From: CAZEAN01 sp964510225
GTDB taxonomy: Bacteria > Planctomycetota > Planctomycetia > Isosphaerales > Isosphaeraceae
Reading direction: 5' to 3'
DNA length: 11,663 bases
NCBI GenBank assembly: GCA_964510225.1
Contig: CAZEAN010000164.1
Coordinates: 1 to 11,663, forward strand
Below the pieces are notes generated by a model, which made no database searches, was not told the DNA's origin, and worked only from the letters and a program-made list of their open reading frames with translations. Shown here in pieces: positions 6,186 to 11,663 of the stretch (position 1 is its first letter; every line of letters begins with the position of its first letter). Position numbers and translations under genes: made by a program.

Positions 6186-7984
6186 TGCCCGGGATGAGAA
6201 ACACTTCGTTGCTCCTCGGTCTACCAGCTGCATTTCTCCTCGTTGTTGGGGTCTCGTCACCGCTGCAGGCAGATGCTGTGGTTGTCACCCGTGCCATGCT
6301 TGCCTCGACGATCGCCGAAATCTATGTAGAGAACAACGAGGTTAGAACGGAGATCGAAATTGGTCCCGCTGATCTCGCCGCCTTCGTGAATCTTCTCCCT
6401 GACGATTCCTATGAGGCATTGACGGGCCAATCGCAGCCATTCGCCGAGCGGATCGAGCAGTTCTTCAGATCCGATTGGGTGGTGGAGGCGGATGGGCAAC
6501 CGTTGCCCGGCACACTAGGGCTGCTCGATACCGCGAGACGAGTTGCACGAGATGACGTCACTGGAGAGCCCCTTCCGATCCAACCTAACGATGCAGAACG
6601 AGTCATTCGCCTGACTCTACATCATCGTCTGGAGGGTCAGCCCCAAACGTTGATGATTCGTCCTCCGCAGCATGATGGAGTCGTAGCAGCAACCATTGGC
6701 TTCGTGTGCTACCACAACGGGCTCCCTGTCAATGACTTTCGTTACTTGACCAGTGAGGTATCGCTTGATCTCGACTGGGACGATCCCTGGTACTCCCGAT
6801 TCCGGCATCGGAATCTCAGGCGTCAGTATGACGCTCCACTCTCTGTGTTTCTTTACATCGAACCTGGTGAAGTACGTAAGGAGATTGTCGTTCGTCCTAA
6901 GGATCTCCAGGAGTGGATCGATCTCGGCCTGGAGGGAAGAGAGACAATTACGGTGGAGTCTCAAGAGAAACTGAAACAACGTGTGGCTGAGTTTCTCTCG
7001 GAGCATGGAACTGTCTTCGTAGACAATCTCAACGTCGAAGGACAGTTGGATCGGATCCACTTCATCCGCCGCAGTCTAAGAACCACCGGTGTAGTCGACC
7101 CTCCGCAAAAACTGGATTTGAATGCGGCCACACTTGGTGTCATCTACGTCTTCCCGATCGACAAACTGCCCCAAGAAGTGAGCTTAAGGTGGGATCTCTT
7201 TACGCCGAGGATTCAGGAAATCACCGCAGCAGCGACCGATGAGACAGGCAGTATGCCATCCCGCCTGGTACCCGAAGCCCCCGAGCTTCGCTGGGAAAAC
7301 TATCTGACAAACCCAACACTGCCGACGATGCTTGAAGTGGCCTCACCCCAGGAATCTCGGTTCACGATTCCGCTCGTTACGTCGCTCTGTGTCGTGCTTC
7401 TCATTGCGATGATCTGGATCGGATACCGTTCCTCCCAGGCTGGTCACGGTGTCCCAAAGGTCATTCTAGTAGCCAGTGTACTGGTCCTGGCATTGGGTAT
7501 CCTCTCACTGCCTTATGCTCGGGCATCGCTTCCTCTTCCACTTGCGTCTACTGCTGCTTTGGAACCGGCTCAGGCTGAGGATGTATTGCATGCTTTGTTA
7601 TTCAACGTCTACCGCGCATTCGATCATCGGGACGAGCAACTCGTCTACGACCGCTTGGCGATGAGCATCTCCGGGGACTTGCTCACTGACATTTACCTCC
7701 AAATCCGCCGTGGCATGGAACTTGAGAATCAGGGTGGAGCCCGCGTTAAGGTTGATGCTGTGGAGATCCAGAAGATTAACCAGGCAGAGGAGTTCCCAGC
7801 CTCCGAACTCGCCTTCCGATGTCGCTGGACCGCCTCTGGATCAGTCGGCCATTGGGGACACATCCACCGCAGGACCAACCTCTACGATGCTCTGATCAGG
7901 ATCGAGCCAATCGACGAGGCCTGGAAGATTACCGCCATCGATCTCAGTGATGAACGGCGACTCGATCCGACATCAACGAGGTAG
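6185..7984 (+). CDS. Uncharacterised 599-residue membrane-anchored protein with duplicated N-terminal domain
   Basis: I do not recognise a named family. Residues 1-31 are a signal peptide (hydrophobic stretch then SPLQADA). Residues about 41-200 and 217-342 are two related domains: EIYVENNEVRTEIEIGPADL in the first matches FLYIEPGEVRKEIVVRPKDL in the second, both continue through a -RIEQFF- or -RVAEFL- helix, and both end AAT-[IL]-G then EVSLDLDW or EVSLRWDL. Two membrane segments follow at about 394-413 and 424-443. The final 140 residues (about 462-590: VYRAFDHRDEQLVYDRL, then VGHWGHIHRRTNLYDA, then AWKITAIDL) have the helical start and closing strands of an NTF2/Tim44-like fold, which is inference. 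Topology implies that the duplicated region is periplasmic. It overlaps tetR by one base and precedes the ABC ATPase by 15 bp, so it is probably an accessory subunit of the transporter. It is not a transport ATPase or permease itself. Confidence 0.85.
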   Translation: MPGMRNTSLLLGLPAAFLLVVGVSSPLQADAVVVTRAMLASTIAEIYVENNEVRTEIEIGPADLAAFVNLLPDDSYEALTGQSQPFAERIEQFFRSDWVVEADGQPLPGTLGLLDTARRVARDDVTGEPLPIQPNDAERVIRLTLHHRLEGQPQTLMIRPPQHDGVVAATIGFVCYHNGLPVNDFRYLTSEVSLDLDWDDPWYSRFRHRNLRRQYDAPLSVFLYIEPGEVRKEIVVRPKDLQEWIDLGLEGRETITVESQEKLKQRVAEFLSEHGTVFVDNLNVEGQLDRIHFIRRSLRTTGVVDPPQKLDLNAATLGVIYVFPIDKLPQEVSLRWDLFTPRIQEITAAATDETGSMPSRLVPEAPELRWENYLTNPTLPTMLEVASPQESRFTIPLVTSLCVVLLIAMIWIGYRSSQAGHGVPKVILVASVLVLALGILSLPYARASLPLPLASTAALEPAQAEDVLHALLFNVYRAFDHRDEQLVYDRLAMSISGDLLTDIYLQIRRGMELENQGGARVKVDAVEIQKINQAEEFPASELAFRCRWTASGSVGHWGHIHRRTNLYDALIRIEPIDEAWKITAIDLSDERRLDPTSTR

Positions 7985-7999
7985 CCACTGCGAGCTTTC

Positions 8000-8677
8000 A
8001 TGATGATCACGATCGAGAACCTCGAGTTCTGCTATACCGGGACTGATTTCTTCCTCAATGTACCGGAATTCCAAGCCGATCAAGGCTCCAAAGTCGCTCT
8101 GATCGGGCCGAGTGGGAGCGGCAAGACAACACTGCTGAATCTCATTGCCGGAATTGCCATCCCTGAGATCGGTCGCGTGGTGATAAACGATGTTGAGCTA
8201 TCCTCGCTGGGCGAGTCGGCACGACGTGATTTCCGGGCTCAGCATTTTGGGATGGTCTTCCAGGAATTCGAACTGCTCGACTATCTCAACGTCCTGGACA
8301 ATATTCTTCTGGTCTATCGGATCAGTCCAGCTCTCATAATTACGGAAGAGATTCGTGATCGGGCCGCACAGCTAGCACGCGAGGTGGGTATTGGTGACAA
8401 ACTACATCGATATGTACGGCGGCTGTCACAGGGTGAGCGACAGCGGACAGCCATCTGCCGCGCCTTGTTGACAAGCCCTTTACTGTTGCTCTGCGACGAG
8501 CCGACTGGCAACCTTGATCCGGCAAACAAGGGGCAGGTCCTGGACCTCCTTGTGGGCTACGTGGAAAAGTCGGCCGCCACGATGGTCGCGGTTACACACG
8601 ATCACGAAATTCTCGATCGGTTCGACTCTGTCATTGATTTTGGTCAGTTCTCTCGTCAGGGCGAGGTAGCACCGTGA
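8000..8677 (+). CDS. ABC transporter ATP-binding protein, LolD/MacB type
   Basis: A 225-residue ATPase subunit that powers the adjacent FtsX-like permease at the inner face of the membrane. All ABC motifs are intact: Walker A GPSGSGKT (36-43), Q-loop Gln at 88 (VFQEF), signature LSQGERQR (142-149), Walker B LLLLCDE (161-167) with the catalytic Glu, the D-loop NLDP, and the H-loop His at 200 (VTHDHE). The signature has Gln at the second position after LS instead of the common Gly (LSGGE), a tolerated change. Length and the GNLDP wording fit the LolD/MacB/FtsE group (type VII) rather than ZnuC-type importers, though sequence alone does not exclude other groups. Two adjacent ATG codons (8000, 8003) could serve as start. 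It overlaps the permease gene by four bases (GTGA). Confidence 0.93.
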   Translation: MMITIENLEFCYTGTDFFLNVPEFQADQGSKVALIGPSGSGKTTLLNLIAGIAIPEIGRVVINDVELSSLGESARRDFRAQHFGMVFQEFELLDYLNVLDNILLVYRISPALIITEEIRDRAAQLAREVGIGDKLHRYVRRLSQGERQRTAICRALLTSPLLLLCDEPTGNLDPANKGQVLDLLVGYVEKSAATMVAVTHDHEILDRFDSVIDFGQFSRQGEVAP

Positions 8678-9858
8678 CCGACGTCCTGTACCTGGCTTGG
8701 CGCTACCTAGTCTACCAGTGGGTCAAGTCATTGGTTCTCATCTCGGTCGTTGCAGTCATTGTCTTCTTGCCCGTGGGCCTTGAGGTCCTCGTGAGTCGAA
8801 GTGCTGAGGAACTGACAACACGGGCCCGCGACACTCCACTACTCATCGGCGCGAAGGGGAGCCCGCTCGAACTCGCCCTCAATTCGCTTTACTTCGAGTC
8901 AGCTACACCTCCAACGATGACGATCGCGGAGGTTGATCGAGTGGACAACTCGGAACTAGCCCAGGCGATACCACTCGACACTCGTTTCCATGCTGGTGAC
9001 CTTCCAATCGTCGGTACGAGTCTGGATTACTTCGACGTTCGTCAGCTCGATCTTGCCGAAGGTCGCTTGATAGCGATGATCGGAGAATGTGTCTTGGGAG
9101 CAAAAGCTGCACAGGAGACTGGAGCAGAGCAGGGCGGACACATCGTCTCCTCGCCAGGGGGCGTGTTCGATCTAGCCGGCGTGTACCCGTTGAAGATGAG
9201 GGTCGTCGGCATCTTAAAGCCCACCGGCACACCAGACGATCGTGCTGTCTTCGTTGACGTGAAAACGACCTGGGTTATTGAAGGCCGTGCCCATGGCCAC
9301 GAGGAACTAGGCCAACCGGGGACTGCTCCAGCAATCCTCCGAAAGGAAGGTAATCGAGTGATCGGCAACGCTTCGGTCGTCGAGTACAACGAGATCACAC
9401 CAGAGAACGTCACTTCCTTCCACTTTCACGGTGACCCAGAGACGTTTCCGATCACCTCATTAATCGTCGTTCCCAACGATCGAAGGTCGAGTGATCTATT
9501 GCGTGGACGCTACCTCAGTGACGAAGAGCGGGTGCAGATCGTTGTACCAGCCGAGGTGATGGATGAGCTACTCGGGACAATCCTCAGAGTCCGTGGCTAC
9601 ATCATGGCGGCGGTCGTTGTCTTGGGTCTCGCCACCTTGGCGACAATGTCCTTGGTATTTATCCTCTCACTCCAGCTCCGGCGTCGAGAGATCGAGACCA
9701 TGACGAAAATCGGTGGTTCCAGGGCACGGATTCGAGGGGTGTTGGCGGCCGAGATCTTCAGTGTCCTTGGAGCAGGTGTGCTCATTGCTGGAATCTTTTC
9801 TGCATTCGCAGGCTGGATCGCTACCTCAGTAACGCGGATGCTTGTCGCCTTGTCGTGA
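8674..9858 (+). CDS. FtsX/MacB-like ABC transporter permease
   Basis: A 394-residue inner-membrane permease, GTG start overlapping the ATPase stop (GTGA at 8674-8677). One membrane helix at about 19-40 is followed by a large periplasmic domain (about 41-305), then helices at about 309-333 and 360-383. This is the MacB/FtsX plan (N-terminal helix, extracytoplasmic domain, FtsX core), including the cytoplasmic loop RRREIETMTKIGGSRARIRGV typical of FtsX domains. Classical FtsX cores have three helices at the C-terminus; here only two are clear before the end at ALS, giving three in total. The periplasmic domain has histidine-containing stretches, HGHEE (207-211) and HFHGD (250-254), that could touch metal (inference). 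MacB-class proteins usually work by mechanotransmission or extraction, but relatives paired with metal-binding proteins occur in zinc-uptake loci such as Vibrio zrg (from memory). Confidence 0.88.
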   Translation: MTDVLYLAWRYLVYQWVKSLVLISVVAVIVFLPVGLEVLVSRSAEELTTRARDTPLLIGAKGSPLELALNSLYFESATPPTMTIAEVDRVDNSELAQAIPLDTRFHAGDLPIVGTSLDYFDVRQLDLAEGRLIAMIGECVLGAKAAQETGAEQGGHIVSSPGGVFDLAGVYPLKMRVVGILKPTGTPDDRAVFVDVKTTWVIEGRAHGHEELGQPGTAPAILRKEGNRVIGNASVVEYNEITPENVTSFHFHGDPETFPITSLIVVPNDRRSSDLLRGRYLSDEERVQIVVPAEVMDELLGTILRVRGYIMAAVVVLGLATLATMSLVFILSLQLRRREIETMTKIGGSRARIRGVLAAEIFSVLGAGVLIAGIFSAFAGWIATSVTRMLVALS

Positions 9859-9896
9859 AGCCGAGCAACATCAACAAGATCGAGGTAATCGGAACG

Positions 9897-10838
9897 ATGC
9901 GTACGAGAGACGTTGCAGTCCTCTTGCTGATTACGATCGGGTGTTTTCTACAGACCGGGTGCTCTAAGTCCGATGATCGTGGGACGCCGCAAAACACATC
10001 GAAAACAACGCCAATACAAGTCTATGCCAGTAACTACCCACTCAAGTACTTCACTGAGCGGATCGGCGGGGAGCATGTGGCGGTCAATCTACTAGCGCCC
10101 CCCGACATTGACCCCGCCCATTGGATCCCTGATCCAGAATCGATCGCTGCCTTCCAGGGCTCAGATCTCATTCTCTTTAACGGCGCCGGTTATGAGCGCT
10201 GGGCTCAGACAGCATCGTTGCCCAAGTCGAAACTCTGTGTAACTTCCGATAGATTCACCTCAACCTTGATCACTCAAGAAGAGAGAGCAACACACAGTCA
10301 TGGGCTAGAAGGAGAACACGCTCATGGTAGAACAGCCTTCACAACGTGGTTGGACCCAACGTTAGCGATCGAGCAGGCGGAGGCAATCCAGTCGGCGTTA
10401 TCCAAGCTACAGCCCCAGTACGCTGATTCATTCCGACAGGGGTTCGAGAGGCTCAAGGTAGACCTTGAGGTGCTGGATCGTGACATTGCCGCCCTCGTGG
10501 CGAAGGCACCCGCTCAGCGAGTCATCTTCTCCCATCCGGTCTATCAATATCTGCAACGCCGCTATAACCTCAAGGGAATCAGCGTCGAATGGGAGCCTGA
10601 CGAACTCCCCACCGATCTGATGTGGGATGACCTCAAAGAGAGTCTAGAAACACATCCTGCCCAGTGGATGATCTGGGAAGGGAAGCCGTTACCAGAAACG
10701 ACTAACCAGCTTACCGAACTCGGTCTTACAAGTATCGTCTTCGACCCATGCTCTAACACACCTGAAGAGGGCGACTACTTAGCGGCTCAACACAGCAATT
10801 TGGCTTCGCTGTCGATCATCTATTCCGAGGCCCAGTGA
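9897..10838 (+). CDS. Zinc/manganese-type substrate-binding lipoprotein (TroA/ZnuA superfamily)
   Basis: A 313-residue lipoprotein. MRTRDVAVLLLITIGCFLQTGC is a compact lipoprotein signal with lipobox LQTGC, modified Cys at 22. The two-lobed cluster A-I metal-binding fold is indicated by VYASNYPLKYFTERIGG (42-58), DPAHWIPDPESI (72-83, His75 as first ligand), a His-rich loop THSHGLEGEHAHG (132-144), a long linking helix (about 155-200), FSHPVYQYL (His213 as third ligand), and VFDP (Asp283). The second ligand, normally His in DPHVWLDP, is Thr149 here (AFTTWLDP). The start at 9897 is chosen because it gives a normal signal with GAGGT 10 nt upstream; a GTG at 9855 overlaps the permease stop (GTGA) and would add 14 residues. 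As last gene of the operon it probably delivers Zn or a similar metal to the FtsX-like permease. Confidence 0.88.
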   Translation: MRTRDVAVLLLITIGCFLQTGCSKSDDRGTPQNTSKTTPIQVYASNYPLKYFTERIGGEHVAVNLLAPPDIDPAHWIPDPESIAAFQGSDLILFNGAGYERWAQTASLPKSKLCVTSDRFTSTLITQEERATHSHGLEGEHAHGRTAFTTWLDPTLAIEQAEAIQSALSKLQPQYADSFRQGFERLKVDLEVLDRDIAALVAKAPAQRVIFSHPVYQYLQRRYNLKGISVEWEPDELPTDLMWDDLKESLETHPAQWMIWEGKPLPETTNQLTELGLTSIVFDPCSNTPEEGDYLAAQHSNLASLSIIYSEAQ

Positions 10839-10853
10839 AATTGGTACTCAAAC

Positions 10854-10897
10854 AACATCGTGCCCCGACGATCGATGAAACGTCGGGGCGCGATGTT
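10854..10897. terminator. Strong 17-bp hairpin between convergent genes
   Basis: Positions 10854-10870 pair with 10881-10897 (outer AACATCG/CGATGTT, inner GCCCCGACG/CGTCGGGGC) with a single G-U pair and a 10-nt loop. It lies 15 bp past the stop of the binding-protein gene and 20 bp past the end of the minus-strand sulfatase remnant. No clear T-run follows on either strand, but position and stability fit a bidirectional terminator. Confidence 0.7.
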
Positions 10898-10916
10898 CAA
10901 ACAGTCATAATCGTTC

Positions 10917-11663
10917 TCAGATGTCTACCTTATTAAACGCGTAGTTCGTGTCTTGCTGCAGACCAAGCGAACTCCCATCATCTACTCCTACCTCTTCCTT
11001 TATGATGGCGTTCAGTTTGCTGTTCATCGCAAGAATCAACTCTTGATTCTCTTGGATGTTCGCGGCGAGATTTACGATTTCATATGGGTCGTTCTGGAGA
11101 TCGTACAGCTCCAGATCATTCAGGGAGGTCAGTTGTTCCAAGGTCTCTGGCTGGTTGTGCTGGAGGGTTGAGAAGTAGCGGCTGAACTTGTAACGCCCGT
11201 CGAAGACCGAGCGGAAGCACCCCGATGATTATTGAAGCCGGGCTTCAAGCCCAGTCGGCGGACCTCCTTGGGGCCTTCCTCGGTACCCTTCTCGCCCAGG
11301 ATCTTAAGAACGCCTAGAGTGAATCCGGGATCTTCATAGACAAGCATATTGAAGTTGTAAAGAGCTGCTTGATGGACTTCGTTGAGGTCGGCCTCTTCGG
11401 GATGGTTGAGGAGCCTCGAGAAATCCTTGCCTTTTAGTTTGTCTAACAACTCTGCTTTCTTGGACTCGTCGCCGCCGGCCATCGAGAGGCTGGTCGGAAC
11501 GAGATCGATACGGCTCGTCAACGCATTGCAACTGCGGCCACCCATCACGGGTGTGACCTCGGAAGGATGTGTCTTTGTTCGTTTCTAACGATTATCCTGG
11601 GGCTCCGCAACCCAGGAGAACCAACCAGGTACGCACAGATCGTCCGACGCTCCGAACACGGAT
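10917..11663 (-). pseudogene. Sulfatase (S1 family), C-terminal part, decayed by frame breaks
   Basis: The C-terminal third of an exported sulfatase, read leftwards and entering from the right edge. Downstream frame (10917 to about 11219): CFRSVFDGRYKFSRYFS, then NDLELYDLQNDPYEIVNLAA, the classic sulfatase C-terminal module, ending at TGA 10917-10919. Upstream frame (about 11224-11548): GGRSCNALTSRIDLVPTSLS, then KGKDFSRLLNHPEEADL, also sulfatase. The two frames join if one base is added in the CCCC run at 11220-11223. A second, weaker break is likely near 11549-11551: upstream the frame changes again, and GLRSPRIIVRNEQRHIL aligns loosely with the family's GLRG...EQxxH segment; the frame used downstream has a TAG at 11585-11587. 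The catalytic Cys/Ser site would be further right, outside the window. Whether this is true decay or sequencing error is open. Confidence 0.8.

Noticed and set aside
5922..6260. A 112-codon minus-strand frame over the end of tetR
   Set aside because: It lies opposite the coding sequence of tetR and the start of the coupled next gene, and has no recognisable motif.

Overview
The window most resembles an accessory stretch of a Planctomycetota chromosome. That call is moderate and rests on gene content only: an S1-type sulfatase remnant, two large secreted GntH-type metallo-beta-lactamase-fold hydrolases, an IS66-family transposase, and an FtsX-type ABC permease operon with a zinc-family binding lipoprotein. 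No rRNA, tRNA or other marker gene is present. The left 1.2 kb (IS66) looks clearly richer in G+C than the rest.

Layout. (1) 1-1217, minus: an IS66 transposase cut by the left window edge, in one frame except for a single internal TAG. (2) About 1270-1418, minus: the N-terminal remnant of a small SnoaL/NTF2-like gene, with an internal TGA and apparently interrupted by the IS66 element. (3) 1606-2886, minus: GntH-like hydrolase 1, divergent from an AraC-family regulator (2992-4047, plus). (4) 4175-5488, minus: GntH-like hydrolase 2, a paralogue, divergent from a TetR-family regulator (5622-6185, plus). (5) 5622-10838, plus: a tightly packed operon of tetR, a 599-residue membrane-anchored protein with a duplicated N-terminal domain, an ABC ATPase (LolD/MacB type), an FtsX-like permease, and a zinc/manganese-type (TroA/ZnuA superfamily) substrate-binding lipoprotein. 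(6) 10917 to the right edge, minus: a decayed sulfatase gene with at least one clear frameshift.

How the parts may work together. Two similar modules stand side by side, each a secreted or membrane-anchored Zn-hydrolase facing its own regulator. The second regulator also heads the transporter operon. Between hydrolase 2 and tetR lie a good sigma70-like promoter and two near-identical 21-bp sites in direct repeat, 30 bp apart. This suggests that TetR represses itself and the transporter, and perhaps the hydrolase. The transporter is unusual: it pairs a metal-type binding protein with an FtsX/MacB-class permease rather than the ZnuB-class permease of classical zinc importers. A similar pairing is known, from memory, in ZrgABCDE of Vibrio cholerae. 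The most interesting candidate system is therefore a TetR-controlled metal uptake or handling operon, carrying an undescribed duplicated-domain membrane protein and linked to an exported metalloenzyme. The substrate of the hydrolases is unknown. No other guanitoxin-pathway gene is present, so the GntH family name should not be read as toxin biosynthesis.
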